Origin: Plantago ovata
Lineage: Eukaryota > Streptophyta > Magnoliopsida > Lamiales > Plantaginaceae
Assembly (NCBI GenBank): GCA_028274465.1
Contig: CM051456.1
Coordinates: 17,387,745-17,451,744 of the forward strand
Direction: 5' to 3'
Length of the DNA stretch: 64,000 nt
Shown here: positions 49,764-60,968 of the stretch, in pieces
Position numbering within the stretch: the stretch's first letter is position 1
Layout of the letters: each line of letters starts with the position of its first letter
Position numbers and translations under genes: made by a program
The notes under the pieces: model-generated
Database searches by the model: none
What the model saw: the letters and a program-made list of their open reading frames with translations, nothing else
Told to the model about the DNA's origin: nothing

Positions 49764-52700
49764 ACAGTCCAATAACCTCATCCACAAGTAGTGGAATAAA
49801 AACAGTGAGCATTTTGGCATATGCTTCTGACACTGTAGATGTATCTGCACTATTTGCACTTTGATTGCCTGTAGAACCATCAAACCATACAGTTGGATTC
49901 TTCGGTGCTTTCGTACTAGCACGAAGTTCATTTGCAAACTCGCGAGCCTAATATAGAAAGGAAAAGATCTCAGTCAATTTAACAGGAGATATGATTTAAG
50001 TTCACATGTGTTTATACATTAAAATATAAGAATATGGACAAGAATAAAATCAGTACATGTAATTCCAGAGAGTAACTAAAACAAACTGAGTAATACTAGT
50101 AGAGCTGCACCTAGAAAAATATCGAGATTCCTTTCCTGGCCTTTACTTTTCTGTTAGAACATGAATCAAATCCTAAACTGAACGGTTGGCTGTACTCTGT
50201 AGATCTATTGATATTAGACGCATTAGGGTCATGCCTATCATTCTCATTACAGTTGAATGGAATCCCATTTGATAACTATGTGGCAAAGTTTCTGAAGTAA
50301 AACCAAGTCAACTTATGAATCTTGTTGTAAATATACAGAAAACATATTTTGTGTCACTAACCTCTCTACGTAAAAGCAAGTTTAGGGAGCTGCAGTAAGC
50401 TTTCCTTAGAGGACCCAAGCAATTCTTATCAAGACTCTACAAAAACAAAACAAAAAAGGATATATTAGGATGTACTGAAGCTGACCAGATAAAAATAACA
50501 CATCAAACAGAGATGCTGGTAGCAATAAATTGATCCTACATTCATATGCTGCAAAAGACGAGCATATGTCCTGCACTTATACCGCAGATCAGCATGGTCA
50601 GGCCTCTTCAGTTGTCCACGCTGTAGAGTCAAAATTATCAACTCAGTAGAAGTAAGGAAAAGTCCTACTACTGTTATGAACTAGCACCTTTCCAGGGAAG
50701 TACCTGGGAGAAGTAAGTTTTATCACTTATCATGAAATCAACCAAGCTAGCAAAATAGTTTATCAGGAACTCCGATGCTCTTTTAACATAAGTATTTTTT
50801 GATTTGTCAAGCTCCGCACGCTTCTCTCTAACCTGCAAGGGTTCTCAGTGTCACAGTTCTATAAAGTATCCAAATTAACAAGTGCTACCACTACACAAAC
50901 ATTACAGTCTATAAATCTTAAACTTGTCACAATTCTATAAAGTATCCAAACTAACAAGTGCTACTACTACACAAACATGACAGACTATAAATCTTAAATT
51001 TGCACCCAAGTTGCAAGCTTTATTTTTGAAAGGTAATCATAAGATGTTGTTAATGCATGAGAAATAATACAATATTCATGTACCCTTAAGATAGGGAGAG
51101 GCTAAACATTTAGTAAAAATGCTACAATGGATTCATAACTACAATATGAAACCAGCATAATGAATTGAAGTCCAGAAAGAAAAAAAATCCTTTATCCCAA
51201 CCTAACTGAATGAAGTTTAGCCTATTGAAATATTTGAATAATAATTGAAGTGCAGAAATTCAACATCTTTATCCTTTATGTAGTGAGACCCCGCATTTAA
51301 TCTCATTTTACCACTTATGAAGTTAGCCCCAGATTTAAGAATTATTCCATTACTAAAATAGACTCTCAGTTTAATATTCACTTACCACAAATGGCTTCCT
51401 TCTTCACATTAATTAGGGTGATTTGGGGCTCCTTGATTTTGTGGAGAAAAGCTAAAACTTCATTTGAAAAGAATTGCAGGGAGCATTTAATTTATATCTT
51501 ACGGTTAACAACAGAATACTTTGGTAGGTTTTAAGCAAGTGAACTATTAGAAACAGTAGCCAATTTCGTAAACAATAGCCTCAAACTTGATCCTATATTC
51601 CAAAGCATAAATATATCATTATCGTTTGTGTAAAGAACAGAATTTTGAAAAACGATAGTGTACATACAGATCTCATGTTTACATAGGTGCGATCCAACTT
51701 GGGAACTTCAAGGTTTCGTAAAGCATTAGCTAGCCATTCACATGCATTTATATTCTGATGCATCCGTGCTTCATCAAATGAACCTCCCATCAAACATGTT
51801 GCATACTGCAATATAAGACAGCAGGGGTTGAAAACTGCTAAATATACAAACTATATATCATGAGAAGAGCAATTTTCATAAAGTGGGTCAACATCCAGGA
51901 TATTCCTCAAATGACCAGGTCTCTTATGTGCTAGACCTTATGGATGAAATAATCCACATTACTCGAGGAGTGTTAACACACTTTTTACAACCTTTTGAGA
52001 TGATGTGGCTCTTTTCATCCTCAAGGTCTAATAGAGCTGGTACATATAAGAAATCTCCATTGACACTAACATATATAAGTACAAATTTCATTTGATTAAG
52101 TTGATGTTGTATAGGAGGACCTCGGATGGTATATGTAGTCCTTCAAGAAGATTATCAAGTTCTTCAATTAGAGATTTGTTGTTCATTGACTGCATTTCCA
52201 GCTTATTATTTCGGGTTTCAATCTGTCGATGGTACAAGGAAACAAAATTGTGAGATGTTAGACACTCAAAACAGTCAACTTTAGGTGGAGCATAAGTAGC
52301 GTGACAACTTTTTTGTTAGAGAATCTATATAATATGATCCAAACAAAACAACCATATAAGAGCAAACATGTAGCCTAAAGGGAACTCAGCTCTGTAGTTC
52401 CAAGCATTGAAAGAAAATCCAGACAGAGAAAACAAGATCTAATTGTTTCTATATGACGACAACATGCATGTCTTCTAAGAAAACGTCACTATTACCAAGT
52501 AGGATTCCATATCATTACAAATTTAAAGAATATTGAAAGAAACTCCAGTCAGAGATCATGGCGGCATACAAAATATTTTTGACATATAACATACATTATG
52601 ATTTGTAAGGCCACCTTATTATTGGGAAGTATGATTTCCAATTTTCCATATCTTTACAAATTTAAAGGGTCTATACCGATTCTATGTCCTCTCTCATGTG

Positions 52701-55451
52701 CCTTAGTTTGACATTAAAAATGCCCAACCATTCATCCATGTCCTCGACACAGTTAGATGCTGCCTCAAGGCCCTGCAATACCTGCAGCATACAGATAAAA
52801 TTAATTATTTATCAATATGAAACAATCATGCGGAATCTGATGTGAATATGGACAGAATACAAAGTAATTAATATAGTAGTCAGATTGATTCAGAGAGAGT
52901 GTGAAAGAGAAATATTAATGTTCCAACCAGCTAACTTGTCCTTATATTGTGAGAACATAGGCCTAGTAAACCATATTGATTTGGAAGATCCACACATGTA
53001 TCACATCACCTTGTTTCTTCAGAATAAATATGTGATAGCTAATTAGAAACAATACATAAAGTGAAGCATCTTCAACCTATAACAAGTTCTAAATTTTGTT
53101 TTTGGGCTGGGCAGGCAACTCTCATGATAGAAGGATTGTCGAGAGTCAACACCAACAGAGTACTTGATAACTATGGAAACCAGAAGAAGCAGCCTTGCCC
53201 AACTTCATGCCAACTACACCGAAATGAAGTATGACAGCGAAGACAAGGAACAAATATAGAGGGGGCACACTTGGAAAAAGAGAGCTTCTTACACATCATT
53301 TTTGAGTAAAAGTGAACTGGCAATGAAGTGAGCAGAAAGCCTATATGAACCACAAGACTAACAAGCATGCAGTAAAATTTCACCTCACTTATCAAAGTTT
53401 CATTCTCTAATATTGCATGAACATTAGCAGCTTCTAAAGCCTGAAGCTCCCGCTTTAACCGCTCAGAAAATGCCTCTGCTTCACCAACGCCCATAACATA
53501 ACTGCAAGTTTGATCAAAAAAAAATAAGGAAAGAAACAGGTCAAGCATTATTAGAAGTCGTTGATAAAGCATAAGGTGAAATACCAGGTTAATTTACATT
53601 GCACTAACGACAAACTATAAGAACACAGGCAGAATACAGGGTGCATGGTGCAAATGCATATCACGTATCCATGGAGAACCATATAATAACCATGCATCCT
53701 GATCAATTCTATGTGATCTGCATATCCAGGTAATTCATGCGCATACACGCACACACAGAGGAGAGAGAGAAAGAAAGAAAGAATGCATGCATCCAAATAT
53801 ACGATACTCCCAAATTCTCTTTACAGTGCTGTTTTACATCATGCAGTTACTTTCATGTATTCGAATATACGATACTCTCAAATTGTAGTACATACGTGCC
53901 TAAAAGAGCCTCCATGTCCTCTTCCTCTGCTTGGGATACAAGCTCTCTTTCAACAGTTACTTTCGTGTCACCTTCTGTCGCTACTTCTGCAAGATGGCCA
54001 TCTTGAAGATTTACTTGCTGCTTAGGAACTACTGCAGTATTTTCCTGTGAAAGATATAAAAATGAAACATAACTATTAACCAAAATAATATAATAATAAT
54101 AATAAAATTAGCTTTATAACTTTAAAAAAAGTTAATAATGATAATGATGTGAAAGAACGATGGCCAATAAGTGGAGATCTCGTTCAGATTGGTTTTAGGT
54201 GACGAGAAACTGATGGCCTATACCCTACAATATTCTGCTTTGTCGACATGGAAATCTCTATTGAATTTGAGAGACTATTTTAAGTCTTAATGCCAAAGTA
54301 ATTCCCTTCCAAATTCACCAAGTAAAACAGGCAACATATAAAAATATGATGAATTAACAAACATATTGCGCAAACAGTCTTAAATGCTTATGCACCTTTG
54401 CCCATAGAGCCATCTCCACAACGTCAATGCCAACTACTTTAGGAAGACGACCCAATACATCCTTGCATATGTTCAAGACACAATGCAAAAGACGATTCCT
54501 GACAGAAAAAGTAAATATATATATCATCATCAGCAGCAGCATAAAAAGCAAGAACTCCACCATGAAGTACCAAAAGAGCAGGGAGAGAGAGGAGTAAGAA
54601 ACTAGATATGCAAAGAGAAAATGGACCCTTAAGAGTACCTGTCATCGAGATTGCGCATTGTCCACTGTGGTGGGGCAACACTCTGATTTCTAAGGTTATC
54701 AAAACCCTTGACAAATTTACATAATAGCATCCATGTTAGAAACAGGCACCAAAGTTTTGACAGGATAAAAACCTTAAAAGTAAAATAAGCACAATGAGCA
54801 ATTCTAGAGTGAATACGAACTTACGAGCATAAAAGTACATCCGCTAGGATCATTTGTTACAACTTCCACCTTAGAAAGATGTTTCAGCTTGTACAGCTTC
54901 GCAGGCTGTAAATGGAAGAAATAAATTTCCATCATCAGGCAATAATAAATTAATCACCAGCTAATTTCCTTAAAACACATAGCTTAACATTCTCTAAACA
55001 TTTAATGGGACTAGAGCCTAGTGGTACAGCACATGATTATAAAACACTCACTTCTAGAACACCTCCATTGGAATACTTAAGCACACGAAGAAAAGCTTTA
55101 GTACGTGTCGCTTTTGCCTTTGCTGAAACAAAAACAATCATAAGCTTTACAATTGAAATTTGAAAAACAACAATCAATTAAATGAATCAGATATCCAGGA
55201 AAATTAGTGCAGTAAAAGAGAGTAATTAATTAAGTAGTAATATATATATGTTGGGGATTAGATTAATTAGTACTTGAAATGGCGAGAACGCGAGGCTTGG
55301 CCATATGACCTTTCCCCAATTTGGCAGTAGTGCCCCAGATACCGTGGCTCTTAGCGACACGGATAGACATTTCGATCTTCTGCTTGGTGCCTTCAATCGC
55401 CGCCTCGCATGCACGACGTAGCTCCGCGTCATCGGCGCTGGATTTCGCCAT
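44602..55451 (-). CDS. SEC3: Exocyst complex component SEC3, 875 aa, 25 coding exons
   Basis: Subunit of the octameric exocyst that tethers secretory vesicles to the plasma membrane. Exons in coding order: 55274-55451, 55052-55122, 54825-54905, 54639-54706, 54396-54498, 53896-54044, 53384-53501, 52677-52781, 52121-52222, 51668-51805, 50704-50832, 50540-50620, 50362-50436, 49777-49947, 49481-49598, 49343-49407, 49074-49244, 48763-48842, 47777-47858, 46400-46497, 46191-46299, 45981-46049, 45441-45506, 45245-45334, 44602-44712. All phases agree and no stop interrupts the frame. The N-terminus [20 protein letters not shown] with the PH-like lipid-binding region, the [27 protein letters not shown] segment, a coiled coil, and the Sec3 C-terminal helical body ([44 protein letters not shown]) match plant SEC3A closely. 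Length is close to the Arabidopsis protein. Introns host a MITE, a possible SINE and simple repeats. Confidence 0.97.
46995..47226. mobile_element. Stowaway-like MITE in SEC3 intron 19
   Basis: TACTCTCTCCCGATCTCATC at the left; GATTGGGACAGAGGGCGTA at the right is its diverged inverted counterpart; TA borders. Confidence 0.75.
47285..47450 (+). mobile_element. Possible SINE fragment in SEC3 intron 19
   Basis: GGCGACTTGAGATGTTACAT followed by CAGCTTCAAATTCC resembles box A/box B spacing of a tRNA-derived promoter. No tail or duplication identified. Confidence 0.35.
48001..48089. repeat. (AT)n microsatellite in SEC3 intron 18
   Basis: About 44 AT units without interruption. Confidence 0.96.
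49711..49761. repeat. (GA)n tract next to (CA)n in SEC3 intron 14
   Basis: GA repeats of about 50 bases begin 16 bases past the exon 14 donor. In the transcript this is a CU-repeat followed by a (GU)n block at 49697-49709. Confidence 0.93.
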
Positions 55452-55707
55452 TGCTGTTTGTGTTTGAGCTGATTTTCGATGCTATCTTTCGACAGTGATG
55501 ATGAATGATCAACACACAACTGAATGAAATCCCAAACTTTGTAGGTCTCCATAACATAACAGAGAAACAAGAATCACGGAGAATTGAACCCGTGTCTGAA
55601 CACTGAGTTGATCAAGGACTCCTATTCTATTTTCTGAATTTTGGGCCTAATTGGAATTTTCAAATTTGAGGAGGTGAACTGTAAGAAAAAGTAAATTAAA
55701 AAAAAAA

Positions 55708-56215
55708 AAAAGCACCCCGGCAAAATCAATCAAATCCGAAATTCGATCAAAACCGATCCGGTACTGGAAGTTTCATCATCCAAAATATTTGGTCAATCCG
55801 AACTTTTATATGAATCCAATCCGAGTTCATCTTATCCGAAATCACCTGAATCAATTTAATCTGAACTGGTCGGGATAAATTTGATTTAAATGCATCATAG
55901 CCAAATTAAAATGTGATCCAAACTCATCTCATCCAAATTTATCCGAATTAAATTTGTAAGAAAAGTATAACTAATTTCATCTGGTATAATTAAATTATAC
56001 TTCAAATTTTTAAAGTTGAAATAATTTATAAATTTCCATTATAAGAATAATTTTGCATTCAATATTCAATTAACACTTAATCTGAAACGAACTCGATCCA
56101 AAATGACAAGAAGTGTTATGATCCGATCACCATTCGAAATCCAAACATCACCCGATCCGATTCATTTCAAAATAATTTATAAATTCATCCGATCAGAGCG
56201 ATTCGTTTCCAAGGT
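55708..56215. repeat. Decayed GATCCGA-rich element
   Basis: Recurrent AATCCGAA, CCGATCC and CATCCGA words through the whole block recall the subterminal repeats of the hAT-type element at 17393-18301. The ends are not definable (GCACCCCGG at the left recalls its GCACACCCC terminus). Probably an old relative. Confidence 0.45.
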
Positions 56216-56379
56216 GTACCAAAAAAAAAAATACACGATACCCCCTTTAAGTTCTAAATTGTGTGCTTTTTTTTCAACTAAAAAGTGTCATTTTCTCCTT
56301 GGGTATGAATTATGTCTTTAAATCATCAAAAAAAAAGAACCAAAAGTAGATATGAGAAACTACACTGAGTTAAATTTTA

Positions 56380-56605
56380 AGGGATTGAGTGGGTTGTTGA
56401 AGCGGATGAAGGTTACCTAGCCATGAGACTTATGGACTGAATGATACGGGGAGGAGTTGCGCCTCCAGTCCCAAATTATTATTCACTAATCACTACTCAG
56501 TGCAGGTAATAAAGAAGAATATGTCAAAGGTTTGGATAAAAAATGCAGGAATCGAAACGAGTTTTACAATCTCCTAACCAATTGAAGTTAATAACAATTT
56601 GACTA
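56380..56605 (-). mobile_element. Candidate tRNA-derived SINE
   Basis: On the minus strand AACTTCAATTGGTTAGGAG (box A-like) precedes CGTTTCGATTCC (box B-like) by about 20 bases, then a non-coding body of about 170 bases. CAATTGGTTA is shared with the candidate at 11360-11595. TSD not resolved. Confidence 0.5.
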
Positions 56606-57162
56606 CCAGCCCCGTACAAGAAACATCTTTTTTATGTGCTTAATGAGTTTTATCTTTAACGATGAACTTCTTCTCAGTATAAACCCCGCTGTTATTAACT
56701 GTGTTCAGTTTGAAGCAGGTGATAAGAGGTGCTCAAATGTGTTTGTGTACTTCCTCATTTCCTGAGATTAGCTAAAAGAGAACCAAAAGAAAATCCCCGA
56801 AAATGAAGCATTGTAAAGTAAGATATATTAAGCATTAGGCCAAACATATGATGCACAGACAGGATAAGTTAGTACTTAGTACCGATGATGCTGATTTTAC
56901 TAGTCTTGGCAAAATACAAATTTCAAGTGAGATTCCACATCACTAGACACTACTAGTAGCTAGTACTACTACTATTCAAAAAGGGAAAATCTTATGGAAT
57001 CATTTGGTTAAGCAGCACACATGCTGAGAATTGACTGAAAATAATTACAGACAACAAAAGGAGCTAGCTAGCATTCCATTTACAAGCATGCATTAATTTT
57101 ATTGCAAGAGTCCATCCATGCATGTAACAGCAAAAGATCATCAGGCCTTTCTTTAACTTGCT

Positions 57163-57936
57163 TCAGTTTCTACCTATGAAGACATCAGTCAGAACCTTCT
57201 TGGAGTGCAAAGAGGCCTTCAACAGCATCAGAGCCTATTAAAATTCTCACAAAAACAACCAAGAAACACTAATAAACTTTCCAATACTGATAAAAAAAAT
57301 ATTCAAAAGAAGCAAGAAGAAAGTGTAAGAATATGTACCTCTTTCATTCCAATGTTAACTTCCTTTTCCTTGAGAGCAGCTATGTCCTTGACCTTGAACT
57401 GATTCAGCAAAGTGAGGCTTGAAATGGTGGACATGGGCTTCACCACCAGATCATCCATAACCATGTAAGTAACCACACCTTTCACAATTCCACCTCCTGA
57501 TGAATATGATGAGGCCTGTCCCACTGCATTTGGAGATGCAACATATGTCATACTGTTGACCATTCGGCGGTTGCAACTGCGGCAGTTCACACCGTACACA
57601 TCAGAATAATACCCACTGGTGCAGTAACCACACCTATAGAACGTCTTGGAAGGAGCTGTAAGAAAGAACAGGGGAACGGTTGGAACAGTGGGTTTCAGCA
57701 CTGCATCCTTGCTCATTCCAGGTTCAATGTATGTCTGGTTAAGATTCTCAATGCTCTCGTACAGATTGGAAAGAGATCCAACCATGCCTTGTTCTTTCAA
57801 CAGCCTGATAACGGTGGCTATAGGCAGAGGGTATGTGGAACAAGAAATCCACACATTCTTTGCCAGCCTCAGCAAACAGGACTTTGTTGTTTTGAGTATT
57901 GATGAGAAGTTTCATGCTCACTTCTGTTTTTACCAT
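57163..57936 (-). pseudogene. DUF674-family copy G, frameshifted
   Basis: Exon 1 is 57339-57936 and exon 2 is 57163-57234, phase-0 intron after NIGMKE. It starts MVKTEVSMKLLINTQNNKVLFAEAGKECVDFLFHI; the frame then breaks at about 57826-57834, where CCCTCTGCC stands for an expected CCCTCTCTGCC (2-base deletion in a CT repeat). From there LPIATVIRLLKEQGMVGSLSNLYESIENL runs open to the end, with YRCGYC and CRSCNRRM (CxxC-x14-CxxC), VVTYMVMDDLVVKPMSTIS and ALMLLKASLHSKKVLTDVF. It has no acidic insert, yet exon 2 resembles the D-F type, so it links the two groups. It lies apart from the cluster, beyond SEC3. Confidence 0.87.
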
Positions 57937-58020
57937 TCTTGTTCTATCTATTTTAAGGCTAAATTTGTTAATCTGAGATATAGAATGTGTGAGTGAGCAT
58001 CTATGTCTACAACTATGTAT

Positions 58021-58030
58021 TCTTATATAG
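58021..58030 (-). promoter_or_regulatory. TATA box of DUF674-G
   Basis: CTATATAAGA on the minus strand, about 85 bases upstream of the ATG. Confidence 0.45.
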
Positions 58031-58796
58031 TAATACTACTGTACTAGTGGGTTAGAGAAGTGGAAGTGGAGTAAAACTGTAAGACACAACACTCCCAGAC
58101 CAGAGTAGTGGAGTAATTGTTTCATTTTCCAATATATCTCTGCCAATTGCTCTTGGGAACCGATGCACCACAGTACCACACTGAAACCGCAATGATGACA
58201 TATCGTCATAACTCATAATCCATAAACTAAATTAAATTTATAGTAGTACTCATAAAACAAAATAGTCCGGATCATTATTTTTAATACAAATTAAAATAAT
58301 CACTAGTAGTGTTACGAGTCTAATACACCATTCACTTCACACGGTTTAAAGGTCATCTCTCAAGAAATTTACGTTGAGAAGTATACATAGAACTATTAAT
58401 ACTACCATTCCACCGCCTACCTTAATAGAGTAAATTGAAAAATCAAAACTGTAAGCTTTAGAGTGTTCGGAACATTTACCTATAGAAATTGAACATCAAG
58501 TTATTTATTTATTTATTTATTAATCAGCAAATAAATTTTATTAATGAACTTAACAAAAAGTACAGACGGGTGCATACGAAATCCACAAGGATGTACAAAA
58601 ATGAGAATTCTACCCCAACTCATAAATATAAAATCATGTTCAAACCTCTAGCCCATTATGACCGTATCACCACTTGGTCAACCCCTCATCTAGTATGTTA
58701 TTATTTCGAGCAAGAAGTCGAAAGTATAATAATATGATAATAATATGTTGTTTAGTAATAATAATATGGACAAGTCCACTTTCCACGCTTTTACTT

Positions 58797-60185
58797 TTTT
58801 TTAAAAGAAAACAAAAAGAGCTTTTTATTTCATTAGTCGGTGATAATCAAAACACCAATTACAAAATTCAAGATGGTTAACATCCATCTACCTTTCTATA
58901 ACAGAACCCAACTATCAAAATTTCAAAACTGTAATAGCAAAACTTCAAACACACTATATTCTATGAACAACAGGGAAACCAAGAAGAGAATGACAAAATG
59001 CATGCATCTTCGGGTGAAACCAGCAGCGGGTCAAAGTAGTACGAGTAATCTCACGCACAATAACATTTGGATCACCTATTTTACCCTGGAATATCCTCAA
59101 GTTTCGTTCCTTCCCCAAAGCATAGATTATTAGTTCAGTAAAGATAGCTTTAAAAAACTTGCAGCGGACATTTCGTCCTTTGACCATATCCGACAATTAA
59201 TCCATCCAAGGTGATCCTCCATGCCCATTGAATACCTCACAAGAGCTGCAGAAAACTCACATTCAAATAGGATGTGGGACACAGTCTCCGACTGGTAAGA
59301 ACATAATACATAGACGGGATCAACAACAACTCCAATTTGCAGCAAACGAGACTTTGTTGCAAGTCTTCCACAAAAAAGCTAGCCAAGCAATAAAATGAGC
59401 CTTTGGGGTGGCAAGATTATTCAGGATCATATCCTTCCACTCCACCTTATCACCAGGCGGCCAAAGCTCCTGATACACTACATTAATTGTAATAAACTCT
59501 GCCTCTAATAATTGTTGCTACCAAACAACACACTTGTGTACCTTATTTCGAACCTTAAGGATCTTTGTAAAAAGATATGAGACTTGTTTCTTAATGTAAT
59601 AATCATGTATCCACTTAATCCATAACTTATCAGCCTTCAAATGAATAGCCCAAAGCAACTTCAACATATAGGTTTTATTCCAAGAAGGCAAATGAATAAA
59701 ATCAAAACCACCTTCTGCTCTAGGTCTACAAAGATTTTCCCAAGCTATAAGTGTTCTCATTGTATATCCCACATCACCTGTCCATAAAAATTCACGACAG
59801 ATGGCTTCAACAACCTTAAGCATCTTCTTAGGAAAAGGTAAAATTTGACTTCAGTAATTTTGCACCGCATACAAAACATTTTTAATCAATTGAACCCTCA
59901 CTCCACAATTTAGGAGTTTGGAAGTTCAATATCTCACTTTAGCAACCATCTTTTATTATAAAGGGTGGTACTGAACAATGGACAATCTCTTGGCATTAAG
60001 TGTAATCCCCAAATATTAAAAGGGAAGAGAGCCCTCCTGAATGTTTGTTGCAGTTGATATAGCCAATCGCTTATCCTGTCTCACCCCAACAAAATATATC
60101 TCACACTTTCTCATATTAGCAATAAGTCCATATGTAGTACTAAGCTGCTCAAACTTCCCTAAGAGAGTTGATAAATAAGCTTTTT
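58797..60185 (-). mobile_element. Decayed 3' fragment of a LINE retrotransposon
   Basis: In broken minus-strand frames: KCEIYFVGV and a YLGITLNAKRLS-like block near 60000-60150, EFLWTGD and WENLCRPRAEGGFDFIHLPSWNKTYMLKLLWA at 59518-59823, an SHILFECEFS zinc-binding block at 59130-59345, and LGKERNLRIFQGK with a VIVREI tail at 58954-59196. This is the RT thumb plus zf-RVT order of plant LINEs without RNase H. Several frameshifts and stops make it old; a T-rich start at 58797 suggests the poly(A) end. Confidence 0.85.
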
Positions 60186-60968
60186 GATTTATTTGTCATA
60201 TGTGCATTGTGCAACATGAATACATAATGGACCATCTTGCTATCTTCACAACTCGACAACTATATTTCTATAAAAAGCAATAACATATCACAATTTTTTT
60301 TTTTCTTCTTACTTTATTGTTTCTCCTTAAACTGCATGCTAATTCTGATGGATAATGTTTTTGTGATACGGGTGCAGTAAAAAAAGAAATGCATATGTTT
60401 TGTGTTACGGATTGAGTAAAAAGGAAACACATTCACCCGCTATGTATGTCACTAATTTATTATTTCAGTTAAATACCAAATATAATACTATGAAATTAAA
60501 ATATTAATCACTATAAAAACACAACATAAAAATTAAATAAAAAAAAAAAACACTCTTGAAGACTTGAACTAGTAAACCAGTCCACGTGCCATAAGAGGCT
60601 AGTGAACTTAGTTCACATATCAAATTTCACAAAAAAATCGTGAACCGCAGATAGTGTTTTATGAAATAACATGAACATTTACGAATTTCACAACCTAAAA
60701 ATCTAGAGAGAGAGTAATTTCATATTAGTTCAGTTTTTCAGATGCCCGCCTTCACAGATATTTAAAGATATGGAAAGTTGTTGGGAAAAGCCTAGCTCAG
60801 TAGCCGGTCTTGCCACGCGTCACGATCTCGGCTAATCTAAACAGTTAACTAGTACTAGTAGTAAAACTTAATAACAAAGCACACTTTTAGCATTTAAAAG
60901 TTTACATATAGAAACAGAGAAATGCGTCTGTAACATCGATCTGTAACTACTGAAGAAGAAGAAGAAGG
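60186..60968. other. Upstream region of the F-box gene
   Basis: AT-rich, no gene seen. The last 200 bases are the probable promoter and 5' leader. Confidence 0.4.
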
